A stretch of 64,000 nt of DNA from DATAGF01 sp963834875 (GTDB lineage: Bacteria > Actinomycetota > Thermoleophilia > Miltoncostaeales > Miltoncostaeaceae): positions 124,001-188,000 of the forward strand of contig CAWIDG010000025.1 of assembly GCA_963834875.1 (NCBI GenBank), in the 5' to 3' direction. Below, in pieces: positions 1 to 11,877 of the stretch. Every line of letters begins with the position of its first letter. Within the stretch, counting starts at the first letter, position 1. The notes under the pieces were generated by a model. It was not told where the DNA came from and ran no database searches. It was given only the letters and a program-made list of their open reading frames with translations. Position numbers and translations under genes: made by a program.

Positions 1-1434
1 ATGATCGCCTCGGCGCTCGTCTCCGCGCCGTCCTTGAGGGCCACGAACGCCTTCGGGCGCTCGCCCCAGCGGTCGTCTGGGATCGGCCACGACCGCGCAC
101 TCGAGCACCGCCGGGTGGCGGCAGACGACCTGCTCGACCTCGATCGTGGAGATGTTCTCGCCGCCCGAGATCACCACGTCCTTGATGCGGTCGCGCAGCT
201 CGATGTACCCGTCGGGGTGCCAGACGGCCACGTCGCCGGTGTGGAGCCAGCCTCCGCGGAACGCCTCCTCGGTGGCCTCCGGGTCGTCGTAGTAGCCGCG
301 CATCACCGTGTTGCCGCGGGCCACGACCTCGCCGAGCGTGGCGCCGTCCCGCGGGACGTCCTCCATCCGCGCGTCCACCACCCGGACCGGGTCCGCGAGC
401 AGGTGGCTGTGGCCCTGGCGCGCGAGCAGCCGCGACCGGGCGTCCTCGTCGAGGGCGGACCATCCGGGCTGCTCCACGCAGCTCGTGATCGGCGTGTAGG
501 TCTCGGTGAGCCCGTAGAGGTGGATCGGGTGGAAGCCCAGCTCGCGCAGGCGGGCGAGCAGCGTCGGCGAGGGCGGCGCGCCGCCCATCGCGACGGTCAC
601 GGCGCGCGCCAGCGGCGCGCGCCGCGGCGTGGTGGACGACGCCGATCTGCACCGTCGGCGCGCTGCACATGTGCGTGACGCCCTCCGCCTCGAGCAGCTC
701 CCAGACGCGCGCCGGATCGGGCGCGCGCAGGCACACGTGCGTGCCGCCGACGGCCGTGACGGCCCAGGTGAAGCACCAGCCGTTGCCGTGGAACATCGGG
801 AGCGTCCACAGGTAGACGGTCCCATCGCCGAGGCCGGTGTGGAGGACGTCGCCGAGGGCGTTGAGGTGGGAGCCCCGGTGCGTGCACATGACGCCCTTCG
901 GCCGCCCGGTGGTGCCCGAGGTGTAGTTGATCGAGATCAGCTCGTCCTCGTGCTCCGGCGCGCCGCCCTGCGGTCCGCTCGGGTCAGCGGTGGCGAGCAG
1001 GTCCTCGTACGGATCGCCCGGGGCGCCCGTGTCGTCGACCCGGACCACCTGCAGCGCCGACAGGTCGAGGCCCTCCAGCGACCCGGTGAGCGCCGCGTCG
1101 ACCAGCAGGAACCGCGCGCCCGAGTGGCCGAGGATGTAGCCGATCTCGGGCGCGGTGAGGCGAACGTTGACCGGCACCATCACCCCGCCGGCGAGGGGCA
1201 CGCCGAAGTGCGCCTCGAGCATCGCCGGCGTGTTCGGGCACAGCAGCGCCACGCGGTCGCCGCGCGCGAGCCCGGCCGCGCGCAGGGCGCTCGCCAGCCG
1301 CCCGCAGCGGCCGGCCAGCTCCGCGTAGCCGTACCGGCGCGCCCCGTGGACGACCGCCGTGCGCTCGGGGAAGACGCGCGCCGACCGGTCCAGGAAGCTG
1401 ACCGGGGTGAGCTCGGTGCGGTGGACGGGGCGGG

Positions 1435-1438
<4 letters not shown>
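1..1438 (-). CDS. AMP-forming fatty acyl-CoA ligase, 3' end off window, frame breaks
   Basis: Activates a carboxylic acid to its CoA thioester through an acyl-AMP intermediate. In order: the phosphate-binding loop YTSGTTGRPKG near residue 172, the MFHGNGWCFTW substrate-site segment, YGLTETYTP, and the C-terminal lid with DVVISGGENIS; the protein continues past the left edge. The GTG start overlaps the stop of the dehydrogenase gene before it (GTGA, 1435-1438), so the two are translationally coupled. The frame breaks near 612-622, where one extra base in a GCGC run explains it, and again near 90-100; conserved sequence resumes on both sides, so I read one gene with sequence errors. Family assignment is firm, the acid substrate is unknown. 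Confidence 0.85.
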
Positions 1439-2628
<1,190 letters not shown>

Positions 2629-2632
<4 letters not shown>

Positions 2633-3381
2633 GCCGCCATCCCGCCGTCGACGAGCAGCGCCGCCCCGGTGATGTAGGAGGCCTCGTCGGACAGCAGGAA
2701 GAGCGCGGGCGCGACCACCTCGCGCATCTCGCCGAGGCGCCCGAGCGGGGTGCGCGCCAGCACCCCCTCGCGGAGGCGCTCCACGCCCAGGAACGCGGCG
2801 GTCATCTCGGTCTCGACGTAGCCCGGGCAGATCGCGTTGACGCGGACGCCCCGCCCCGCCCACTCGCGGGCGAGCGTGCGCGTGAGCTGGATGAGCCCGG
2901 CCTTGGACGCGCCGTAGCCGGCCAGCCGCGGGCTCGCGGCGGCGCCCTCCACGCTCGACACCATCAGCACCGCGCCGCCCTCCTCGAGCAGCCCGGGCGC
3001 GACCGCCCGGGTCATCTGGTGCGCGCCCAGCAGGTTGACGTCGAGGATCAGGCGGAACGCCCCGTCGTCGTGCTCCTCGGCGCGCGAGTACACCGGCGAG
3101 ACGCCGGCGGCGTTGACCAGCAGGCGCGGTGGCCCGAGCCGCTGCGTCACCGCCCGCGCCGCCGCCGCGCAGGCGGCCGGATCGGACACGTCCGCCGCCA
3201 CGGCCAGCGTGTCCCCACCGATCTCCGCGGCCACGCCCTCGCACTGGGACGACGTGCGCGCGACCACGGCCACCCGCGCGCCCTCGGCGGCCAGCGCCAG
3301 CGCGATGGCCCGTCCGATCCCGCGTCCGCCGCCGGTGACGAGGGCGACGCGCCCGGCGAAGCGACGGCCGTCATGGGGCAT
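2629..3381 (-). CDS. SDR family NAD(P)-dependent oxidoreductase
   Basis: Short-chain dehydrogenase of 250 residues, the typical classical SDR size. It carries the Rossmann motif TGGGRGIG near residue 14, the NAAG motif, the active-site serine in VSSVEG and the YxxxK pair in YGASK, and ends with GAALLVDGGMAA as FabG-like enzymes do. I start at the ATG of MPHDGRRF; the reading frame is open further upstream, but the Rossmann fold begins immediately after this Met and a longer start would enter the neighbouring methyltransferase region. First gene of the SDR, acyl-CoA dehydrogenase and ligase operon, suggesting oxidation or reduction of a hydroxyacyl/oxoacyl-CoA. Exact substrate unknown. Confidence 0.9.
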
Positions 3382-3467
3382 GCCGCGGACGCTACCCGAC
3401 ATCGCGCGCATCCACCTTGACCGGTGAGGCCCTCCTGGGACACTCTCGGCGACAGGCGGCCGCGGAG

Positions 3468-4097
3468 GTGACCGGTGGCTCCCCCTATGGCCTGATGTAC
3501 CGGCTGGGCTTCGCCCCGTGGGAGCGACGGGCGGTCGCGGAGTCATGGCGGCCGCTGTTCGAGGGCCCGACCGCCATGGCGCCGGGCCGTGCGCTCGACG
3601 TCGGCTGCGGCTCCGGGGCGGACGCGGTGTACCTGGCCACGCGCGGCTGGGCGGTCACCGGGGTCGACTTCGTCGAGGCGGCGCTCGCGCGCGCCAGGCG
3701 GCGGGCGGCCGAGCAGGGCGTCGAGGTGCAGTGGGTCAGCGGCGACGTGGCTCAGCTGGGGCGGTTGGGCCTCGAGCCCGGCTACGACCTCCTCTACGAC
3801 TTCGGCTGCATCCAGGGGCTGCCCGACCCGGCCCGCCGGGGCGCCGCCGCCGGGCTCGGCGATCTGGCCGGGCCGGGAGCGCGGCTGCTCATGGTCGCGT
3901 TCAAGGCCGGACGGCGCATGGTGCTTCCGCGTGGCATGGACAGGGAGGACGTCGTCGCCCTGCTGGGCGATGGCTGGGAGCTCGAGGACGTCCAGTCGGT
4001 GGTGACGGCCGAGATGCCGCGGCCGGTGCGCCGGGCCGAGCCGACGCTCTACCGCCTGGCCCGGCGCGACGGCGCCGGCGAGGCTTCCCGGCCGTAG
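3468..4097 (+). CDS. class I SAM-dependent methyltransferase
   Basis: About 209 residues. The SAM-binding motif I is LDVGCGSGADAVYLA, followed by the acidic motif VTGVDFVEAAL; the thiopurine-methyltransferase-like N-terminus SPYGLMYRLGFAPWE precedes it. Start chosen at GTG 3468, just before the conserved SPYGLMYR block and leaving 86 bp to the divergent SDR gene; a TTG at 3417 would add 17 residues of unconserved look. The substrate cannot be read from sequence. It is divergent from the SDR operon and convergent with the GFA-domain gene, so it is probably transcribed alone. Confidence 0.8.
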   Translation: MTGGSPYGLMYRLGFAPWERRAVAESWRPLFEGPTAMAPGRALDVGCGSGADAVYLATRGWAVTGVDFVEAALARARRRAAEQGVEVQWVSGDVAQLGRLGLEPGYDLLYDFGCIQGLPDPARRGAAAGLGDLAGPGARLLMVAFKAGRRMVLPRGMDREDVVALLGDGWELEDVQSVVTAEMPRPVRRAEPTLYRLARRDGAGEASRP

Positions 4098-4104
4098 CGC
4101 CGAG

Positions 4105-4473
4105 TCAACGCGGCTCGTGGCGGCTCCCGGGGAAGCGGGGCAGCCCGTCGTCGGGGATCGGCTCCCACGGCGCGGCGTCGGCCACGAACTGCCGGACGCT
4201 CGGCCGGATTCCCGGGTCGTGGTCGAAGGCCCCCATCCGGATGCCGATCGGATCGGCGTGAGCGGGGTTACGGGCGAAGAGCGACGAGCCGCAGTCGCCG
4301 CAGAACCATTTCTCGCCGCCGTCCTCGGGCTTCCAGACGCGAAGCCTGTCCTCGCCCGCAACGATCCGGAAGGCGCCGGGCGCGGGGTGCGCGCTCGCCG
4401 ACGCCGCCGCTCCGCTGCGACGCTGGCAGCGCCTGCAATGGCAGTAGCTGGCGAGGACGAGCGGCTCGGTCAC
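4105..4473 (-). CDS. GFA-domain (glutathione-dependent formaldehyde-activating-like) zinc protein; start unclear
   Basis: Small Mss4-like zinc protein of the GFA superfamily. It shows the two Cys pairs CHCRRC and CGDCG. Upstream of the GTG used here the same frame continues to about 4518 with GGCNCGAVRFEV, which supplies the first conserved Cys pair of the family, so the true protein is longer. No ATG, GTG or TTG lies in frame between that motif and the stop of the SRPBCC gene at 4532, so either an unusual start or a sequence error hides the real beginning. GFA proteins outside the CENP-V/Gfa type often have no known substrate; formaldehyde activation is not implied. Confidence 0.75.
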   Translation of the reverse strand: MTEPLVLASYCHCRRCQRRSGAAASASAHPAPGAFRIVAGEDRLRVWKPEDGGEKWFCGDCGSSLFARNPAHADPIGIRMGAFDHDPGIRPSVRQFVADAAPWEPIPDDGLPRFPGSRHEPR

Positions 4474-4531
4474 CTCGAACCGGACGGCCCCGCAGTTGCA
4501 GCCGCCCGTGAGCGACGACGAATGTGATCCT

Positions 4532-4942
4532 CTAGGAACGGGTCGCCAGCTCGGCCAGGCGCGCGACCGAGCGGCCGATGAGGTCGCGCTGCGCGTCGAG
4601 GGCCGCCGCCTCGGCCTCTGGGATCTCGACGAGGACGTCGATACGGGTGGCGCCGCCGCCGCCGACCGGCTCCAGCCGCCACTCGAAGCGCATGTCGTGG
4701 ACTAGGCACGACACCACGATGCGCCGGTCGTCGCTCGCGGTCTCGAGGAGCTGGGGCTTTGGGGTGTCCGGCTCGCCCTCGCGGAAGTGGTCGAAGCGCC
4801 TCGGCTCGCCCTCCCGGGACTCGTCCGCCTCGACGGCGGCGATCCCGGCCCACCACTCCGGAAAGCGGGCGGGGTCGTACAGCAGCTTCCAGACCTCCTC
4901 GGGCGGGGCCTGGCTGACCGCGGTGTCGCGGAAGGCCGGCAT
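4532..4942 (-). CDS. SRPBCC (polyketide cyclase/AHSA1-like) family protein
   Basis: 136-residue START/Bet v1-fold protein. The N-terminal pattern MPAFRDTAVSQAPPEEVW, followed by LLYDPARFPEWW, is the usual beta1-alpha1 signature of SRPBCC proteins, and the C-terminal long helix ends DLIGRSVARLAELATRS. The ATG shares a base with the TGA of the large BTAD regulator upstream (TGATG at 4940-4944), so the two are made from one message. Such proteins bind hydrophobic ligands; here the linkage to a regulator suggests, but does not show, a ligand-related role. No frame problem. Confidence 0.8.
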   Translation of the reverse strand: MPAFRDTAVSQAPPEEVWKLLYDPARFPEWWAGIAAVEADESREGEPRRFDHFREGEPDTPKPQLLETASDDRRIVVSCLVHDMRFEWRLEPVGGGGATRIDVLVEIPEAEAAALDAQRDLIGRSVARLAELATRS

Positions 4943-7900
4943 CAGGCGGTCACCGCCGTCAGCGACGCGAGCTCGGCGAGCACCCCCTCGAGCTCGCGCG
5001 CCGGCTCCACGAGCCCGAGCACCGGTGGGCGGCCGAGGTCGACCAGCGTGGCCACGAAGCGATCGCCCTCGCCGTCGGCCGGGACGTAGCGGCGCCAGCC
5101 GTCGGCCGCCTCGCGCAGGCGCCGCTCGGCGAGCGCGCGGTCGCCGCGGGCGGCGGCGATCAGGCCCTGGAGCCGCGTGAGCCGCGGCACGAGGGTGTCC
5201 GGGAAATCGCTCGGGCCCACCGGCTCGAGCGCCGTCGCGCGCAGCTCGGCCTCGGCGTCCTCGAGCCGCTCGAGGCCGATCAGCGCCTGCGCCCGCGCGA
5301 GGCGGGCGAGCGGCCGGCTCACCGGGGCGTTGCCGTCGAGCGCCGCCGCGAGCAGCGCGTCGGCCCGGCCGAGGTCCCCCGCCGCGAGCGCCACGATGCC
5401 CCGGTCGTGCTGGGCCAGGGCGCGCAGCTCCGCGTTGCCGAGCCGCTCGGCGAGCTCCAGCTCCGCGTCGGCGGCCGCGCGGGCCTCGTCCAGGCGTCCG
5501 AGCCGCGCCAGGATGTGGGCGCGGCCCGCCAGCAGGTGGACCTCCAACGTGGGGAGCAGGCCCCGCACGGCGGCGAGGCCGCGATCGGCGAGCTCGAGCG
5601 AGCGCTCGAAGTCGCCGGCGCACGCGGCCGCGCACGAGGCGTTGGCAAAGCACCCGTAGGCCATGTCCGGGCGCCCGGCACGCTGGGCGGCACCGGCGGC
5701 GGCGATCGCCGGGGCGTAGCTCTCCTCGAAGCGGCTCCGGCGGATCAGCGAGAGGCCCGGGCGGCGTCGATGTCGTGCGCGAGGCGGTCGCTCGGCGAGG
5801 TCCCGCGGGTGAGGTCATGGAGCTGCGCGAGCAGCTCGTCCACGGCCCCGGCGTCGCCCGCCACCGCCTCCGCCCAGGCCAGGCCCGCGAGCGCCTCCGC
5901 GCGGTCCTCCACGGCGGCGAGCGCGGCCGCGTCGAGGATCGCGAGCGCCTCGCGGTAGGCGTCCCGCGACGCGCGCGGGAAGCAGAGGGCCCCGCGCATC
6001 CAGCGCCCCCGCTGGAGCCAGGCAGCGGCCAGGGCGTGGGCGTCCCGCGGCTCGATCAGCGCGATGCCCTGCTCGAAGGCGCGCTCGGCCTCCTGCCTCC
6101 GGGCCCTCCACGCCTCCACCTCGGCGAGCTCGAGGAGCGGCCGCGGATCGGACGGCGCCAGGCGGGCGGCCTCGGCCAGGAACCCGCGGCCTCCGGCAGG
6201 GCGGCGACGGCCCGGGCGTCGGCCGCCGCGCGCCTCAGATGCTCGACCGCCGGCTCGTCCCGCCCGGCGAGCCGCAGGTGGCGCGCGACCTCCGCCGCCC
6301 GGCGCCGGGAGGACGGGTCGTCGCAGGAGGCGATCGCCGTCGCGAGCGCCTCGTGCAGCCAGGCGCGCCGCGGCTCCGGCAGGTCCTGGTAGACGGCCTC
6401 GCGGAGGAGCGGGTGCCGGTAGCCGATGCGCCCGCCGGCCGCGACGAGCAGCCCGCTGTCGACGGCGGCCGTGGCGGCGTCCCGGAGCCCCTCCACCGGC
6501 AGCGCGTCGGTCTCCGGGCGATCGAGGTCGCGACCGGCGACCGCGGCGAGCTCGGCGAGGAGCCGGGCGCCGGGCGGCAGCGACATGAAGGACGCGCGCA
6601 CCGCTCCGCGCAGGCTGGCCGGGACGGCCCGCTCGCCGCGCGCGAGCGCGCGGGCGCTCTCGACCGCGAGCAGCGCGTTGCCCTCGGCGGCGGCCACCAC
6701 CCGCTCCACCTCGTCGGCCTGCAGGGGGGCGACCGAGCGCACGAGCGAGGCGATCTCGCCGGGGGCCAGCGGCCCCAGCGCGATCTCCGCGGCGAGCATG
6801 TTGCGCGCGCGCAGGGCGTGCTCGAGCGCGTCCACCTCGGGCCGCCGCGGCAGGTCGCGGTGGCTCAGCACGATCATGAGCGGAAGCCCGCCGGCGCGAC
6901 GGCTCACGTAGCCGGCGAGCTCGATGCTCGCCGCGTCGGCGACGTGCACGTCCTCCATCACGAGGAGCAGCGGCCGCTCGCGGCCGGCCCACTCCACGGC
7001 CTCCACGATCGCCTCGAAGAGCCGCGCCCGCTCGAGCTCGGGCGAGGCGGTGAGCGGGCGGCCGGGAGGCCGGCGAAGCGTGCCTCGAGGTCCGGGGCGA
7101 GCCGCGACAGCTCTGCGGGCCAGCCGGCCGCCGCCGGCGGTGGCTCGAGGTCTCGGCAGACGTCGCGAAGGAGCTCCGCCCACAGGCCGAAGGGGGCCGC
7201 GCCGCCGAGGTCGAGCGCGGCGCACGACGCCACCCGGGCTCCGTCGGCCCGCGCGGTGGCCGCCAGCTCGAGCGTGAGCCGGGTCTTGCCGATGCCCGCC
7301 TCCCCGCTCAGCGTCACGACGCCCCCCGCGCCGGCCCGCGCGGCGCGCCAGACGGCGAGCAGCTCGGCGAGGGGCGCGTCGCGGCCGACGAGCGGCGGCA
7401 GGCCCGGCGCGGGCTGCGCGGCGGGCTCGTCCGGCCGACCCGCGGCGGCCGGGTCCTGGGGGCTTCGCCCCGCCCGCAGCGCCTCGGCGAGCTGGCGGGT
7501 CTCGGGCGACGGAACGACTCCGAGCTGTTCGCGAAGGCGGTCCCGCAGCCGCGCGTACGCGCCCAGCGCGGCCGCGCGGTCCCCGGTGGCGGCCAGGCCG
7601 CGCATGAGCTGCCGCTGCGGCTCCTCGGAGAGCGGGTCGAGCGCGGCGCGACGGCGTGACCACGCGACCGCGCCGGGGCGGTCCCCGTCGGCCTCCGCGC
7701 GTGCGGCCAGCGATGCGAGCACCGCCGAGAGCCGGGCCCGGTGCTCGTCGCGCGCCTCATAGACCCAGTCCTCCTCGAGGTCCGGGAGGAGCTCGCCCGT
7801 GCAGAGCTCGACGGCCTCCTCGAGCCGGCCCGCCTCCACGAGCCGCGAGAAGTCGGCCACGTCGGTCTCCAGCGCGTCCTCGGGGATCCCGGCCTCGTCC

Positions 7901-8157
7901 CGCGTCGCCCTCAGGCAGGAGTCCGCGCCGGCGCCGAGCGACTGCCGAAGCCCCCACATGGCGCTTCGCAGGCTGGCGCGGGCGCTCGCGTCGCGCACGT
8001 CCGGCCAGAAGCGCGCCGCCAGCCGGGCCCGCGGGTGCATGCCCGGGTGCAGCGCCAGCCAGGCCAGCAGCGACCGGGCCCGCCGGCCCTCGGGCGGCGC
8101 GAGTGGGATCCCCTCCAGCTCCGCCTGGAGGCCCCCGAGGAGCCGTACCCGGAGCAT
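4942..8157 (-). CDS. BTAD-domain AfsR/SARP-like transcriptional regulator with ATPase and TPR region, frame breaks
   Basis: Very large regulator, about 1,070 residues. The N-terminal 90 residues are an OmpR-like winged helix (MLRVRLLGGLQAELEG), residues about 95-235 the bacterial transcriptional activation domain ending GVVPSPETRQL, then an AAA/NACHT-type ATPase with Walker A GEAGIGKTR near 285 and a Walker B-like LLLVMEDVH, then TPR-like helical repeats to the C-terminus. The ATG is followed directly by the LRVRLLGG strand, typical for the family. Frames break near 7070, 6190 and 5750, but the total length is a multiple of three. It is divergent from the FAD oxidoreductase at 8302 and shares 144 bp with it; a GTGAC direct repeat there is a candidate operator. 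Confidence 0.85.
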
Positions 8158-8205
8158 GCGCCCAAGCGTAACTCCGCCGCTCGCGAAGCGCACAACGGGG
8201 AGCGC

Positions 8206-8235
8206 GCAATCACGCGCCCGTGACAGTCGGGTGAC
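8206..8235. promoter_or_regulatory. candidate BTAD/SARP operator: GTGAC repeats with 11-bp spacing
   Basis: In the divergent gap, GTGAC occurs at 8220-8224 and 8231-8235, exactly one helical turn (11 bp) apart, and the inverse TCACG lies at 8210-8214. SARP-type activators are known to bind direct repeats spaced 11 bp. No experimental support; the repeat is short. Confidence 0.35.
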
Positions 8236-8301
8236 GCTTCCTGCGCGCCCGCGCGGCGATCGTCGTCTCGGCTGCACGGCAACCGGAGACGGAGGTGAGA
8301 G

Positions 8302-9680
8302 ATGGCAACCACCGAGGCAGCTGGATTGGAGGGGACGCTTCGTGGCGAGGTCCTCGCGCAGGGAGACCCCGGGTACGACGAGGCGCGCACCGTCTACAAC
8401 GCGATGATCGACAAGCGGCCGGCGCTGATCGCCCGCTGTCTCGACGTCGCCGACGTCATCGCGGCCGTCAACTTCGGCCGCGAGCAGGGCCTCGACGTGG
8501 CGGTCCGTGGCGGCGGGCACAACGGCGCGGGTCTCGGGCTGGTCGAGAACGGGCTCGTGATCGACATGTCGCTCATGCGCGGCGTCCGGATCGACCCGGA
8601 CAGGCGCACCGCCCAGGTCGCGGGGGGCGCGCAGCTCGGCGACCTCGACCACGCGGCGCACGCCTTCGGCCTCGCCACGCCGGCCGGGATCATGTCGACG
8701 ACGGGCGTCGGCGGGCTCACGCTCGGCGGGGGGCACGGCTATCTCACGCGCAAGTACGGCCTCACGATCGACAACCTGCTCGAGGCGGACGTCGTGCTGG
8801 CGGACGGGAGCTTCGTGAGGGCGAGCGAGTCCGAGAACGCCGACCTGTTCTGGGCGTTGCGCGGCGGAGGCGGGAACTTCGGCGTCGTCACCTCGTTCAC
8901 CTACCGCCTCCACCCGTCCACACGGTCGGTGTCGGGATCACCGTCTGGCCGATCGCCCAGACGCCCGAGGTGATGCGCTGGTACCGGGAGTTCATGCCCC
9001 AGGCGGGCCGGGACCTCTACGGGTTCTTCGCCATCCTGGTCGTCCCGCCGGGGCCGCCGTTCCCCGAGGAGCTCCACGAGCAGAAGATGTGCGGCATCGT
9101 CTGGTGCTACCTGGGCGACCTCGACGACCTCGACGGGGCGTTCGCCCCCATCCGCGAGCCCGCCGAGCCGGCGTTCCACTTCTCGGCGCCGATGCCCTAC
9201 CCGGCCCTCCAGAGCATGTTCGACGAGCTCATCCCCACGGGGCTGCAGTGGTACTGGCGCGGCGACTTCTTCGACCGGATCACGGACGAGGCGATCGCGG
9301 CCCACCTGGACCACGGCTCGAGCATCCCGACCCCGCTCTCGACCATGCACCTGTACCCGGTCGACGGCGCCGCCCAGGACGTCGGGAGCGGCGACACGGC
9401 CTGGGCCTACCGCGACGCCGTCTGGTCGGGGGTGATCGGGGGGATCGACCCCGACCCGGCCAACGCGGACGCGATCAGGGAGTGGTGCGTCTCGTACTGG
9501 GAGGCGCTCCACCCGCACTCGATGGGCGGGGCCTACGTGAACTTCATGATGGAGGAGGGGCAGGAGCGGGTGCAGGCGACGTACCGGGGCAACTACGGCC
9601 GCCTCGCGGCGGTCAAGGCGACGTACGACCCGGACAACCGCTTCCACGTCAACCAGAACATCGCCCCCGCCTCAGGCTAG
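8302..9680 (+). CDS. FAD-binding oxidoreductase, berberine-bridge (BBE) type, one frame break
   Basis: Secondary-metabolism or sugar-oxidising flavoenzyme of about 460 residues. The PCMH FAD domain shows VRGGGHNGAG, where the His is the usual covalent FAD attachment site, GGAQLGDLDHAAHAFGL, and GGLTLGGGHGYLTRKYGL; the C-terminal BBE motif reads YGRLAAVKATYDPDNRFHVN. One base appears lost in a C-run near 8915, splitting the gene; sequence on both sides is normal. A strong GGAGGTGAG ribosome site lies 5 nt before the ATG. No second flavin-linking Cys is evident in the region where bicovalent members have it. Likely a target of the divergent BTAD regulator; substrate unknown. Confidence 0.87.
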
Positions 9681-9700
9681 GCAGCGGGGGCGGCGTTCGG

Positions 9701-10692
9701 TCAGGCCGGCGAGAGGGCGGCCGCCTGCCCGAGCAACTCGCGCTCGGCGAAGCCGATGAAGCCGGCCTGATCGGGGCCGACCTGGTGGATGTAGACGTGG
9801 TCGATCCCGGCCTGCGCGTAGGCGGCGATGGTCTCGTGGTAGCGCTCGGGGTCGGGCCCGCAGAACGACCAGCTCGGCGACGTCCTCTTGCCGCACGAGC
9901 TCGGCGGCCTGCTCGAAGTGCGCGGGCCGCTCGAGCTCCTGGCTCAGGTCGCCCGGAAGCGCCGCGTTGGGCCAGACCTCGCGGGCGATGCGCCGCGCCT
10001 CGGCCTCGCTCTCGTGCCAGCAGACGGTCATCTGACCGTACCGCGGGCCGCTGCCGCCGGCCTCCTCGAAGGTCTCCACGAGCGAGCGGTCGGGCGAGGT
10101 CGTGCACAGCCCGTCGCCGACGCGGCCGGCCAGGCGCGCCGCCTCGGGGTTGCCGGCGGCGACCACGATCGGCACGTCCTCGCCCGGCGGCGTGTAGAGG
10201 CGCGCGTGCTCGACGTCGAAGTGCGCCCCGCGATGGGTCACCTCGTCCGCCTTCCCACAGCGACTGGATGACCTCGATCGCCTCCTCGAGCATCTCGAGG
10301 CGCACCCCGGGCGGGGGCCAGCCCGCGCCGACGACGTGCTCGTTCAGGTTCTCCCCGGTCCCGACGCCGAGGAAGAAGCGGCCCGGCATCAAGCGGGCAG
10401 CCGTCGCGGCCGCCTGGGCCACGACGGCCGGGTGCTGGCGGATGATCGGGCACGTGACGCCGGTGCCGATCCGGATCCGCGACGTCGCCTGCGCGATGGC
10501 GCCGAGCACGGTCCAGACGTGCGGGCTCTGCCCCTGGGCGCCGATCCAGGGGTGGAAGTGGTCGGAGATGAGGGCGTACGCGAAGCCCGCCTCCTCCGCC
10601 CGCCGCACCTGGGCGACCAGCTCGTCGGGGGGGAATTCCTCGCTCGAGAGGGTGTAGCCGAGGGAGGCGCCTGCCGACGTTGCCGCCATCAT
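9701..10692 (-). CDS. LLM-class F420-dependent oxidoreductase (G6PD-like subfamily), frame breaks
   Basis: Luciferase-like (beta/alpha)8 enzyme of about 330 residues. The N-terminus LGYTLSSEEFPPDELV, then ISDHFHPWIGAQGQSPHVW and GTGVTCPIIRQHPAVVAQAAAT, matches the family of F420 oxidoreductases related to F420-dependent glucose-6-phosphate dehydrogenase; SDHFHPW holds the His and Trp near the cofactor in that family. Frames break near 10255 and 9870. The start ATG overlaps the alcohol dehydrogenase stop (ATGA, 10689-10692). It implies that the organism makes coenzyme F420. The donor or acceptor is unknown. Confidence 0.85.
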
Positions 10693-11877
10693 GGGCGGAA
10701 CAGGATCTTCACGGCGCCGTCGTCCTTCGCCTGGAAGGTCGCGTAGGCGTCGGGCGCCCGGTCGAGCGGCACCTTGTGGGTCGCGAACGTGTCGGTGCCC
10801 AGCGGGTCGCCGTCGAGGAGCAGGGGGAGGATCTCGGGCACCCAGCGCCGCACGTTGGCCTGCCCCATGCGCAGCTGCACCTGCTTGTCGAAGAGCGTGA
10901 GCATGGGCACCGGGTCCGCCATGCCGCCGTAGACCCCGACCACCGAGATCGTGCCGCCGCGGCGCACGATGTCGATGGCCAGGTAGAAGGCGTGCATGCC
11001 GGTCGACGCCGGCCTTCTCGATCATCTTCCGGGCGACGGCGTCGGGCAGGAGGCCCGTGATCTGCTGGGCGAGCTTGGCGCCGGGAGCGCCGTGCGGCCT
11101 CCATGCCGACGGCCTCGATGACGCGAGTCCGGACCGCGCCCGCCGGTCATCTCCCGGATGACGTCGGCGAGGTCGTCGTCGTGCTCGCGCAGGTCGAGCG
11201 CCTCGACGCCGTTGCGCCCGGGCCCGCTCCAGCCGCTCGTTGACGAGGTCAACGCCGATCACGCGCGCGCCGCGGTGCATCGCGATGCGCGAGGACATGT
11301 CCCCGATCGGCCCGAGGCCGAGGACCGCCACCGTCCCGCCGTCGGGGATGGCCGCGTACTCGACGGCCTGCCAGGCGGTGGGGAGGACGTCGGAGAGGTA
11401 GACGAAGCGGTCGTCGGGCGGCCCCTCGGGGACCTTGACCGGCAGCGTGTCGCCTGAACGGCACGCGCAGGTACTCGGCCTGGCCGCCGGGCACCTGGCC
11501 GTAGAGCTTGGTGTAGCCGAACAGGGCGGCCCCGTACCCGTACTCGTGGACCTGGGTCGTCTCGCACTGGGAGTGCAGGCCCTGGTCGCACATGAAGCAG
11601 GTGCCGCAGGAGATGTTGAACGGGACCACGACGCGGTCGCCGACCGCGAGGCGGGTGACCTCGGGCCCGACCTCCTCGACGATGCCCATCGGCTCGTGGC
11701 CGAGCACGTCGCCGGGGTCGAGGTACGGGCCAGAGCACCTCGTACGAGGTGCAGATCCGATCCGCACGGCCGGTGCGTGGTGATGCGGACGATCGCGTCG
11801 TCGGCTCCTGGATCGCGGATCCGGAACGTCTCCTCGACGCGGACGTCGCGCTTCCCGTGCCATGTCACGGCCTTCAT
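10689..11877 (-). CDS. zinc-dependent alcohol dehydrogenase, FDH-like, multiple frame breaks
   Basis: Medium-chain dehydrogenase. Begins MKAVTWHGKRDVRVEE; has the catalytic-zinc segments CGSDLHL and GHEPMGIVEEVGPEVT, the four-Cys structural zinc lobe CGTCFMCDQGLHSQC, and the NAD-binding VAVLGLGPIGDMSSRIA. The pattern fits the glutathione-independent formaldehyde-dehydrogenase-like subgroup. At least five frame breaks lie near 11735, 11455, 11230, 11130 and 11005, making this the most damaged gene in the window; conserved sequence persists throughout, so errors are likelier than decay. GGAGGTGACCG precedes the ATG. Operon with the LLM oxidoreductase; together they may pass electrons from an alcohol or hemiacetal. 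Confidence 0.8.
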
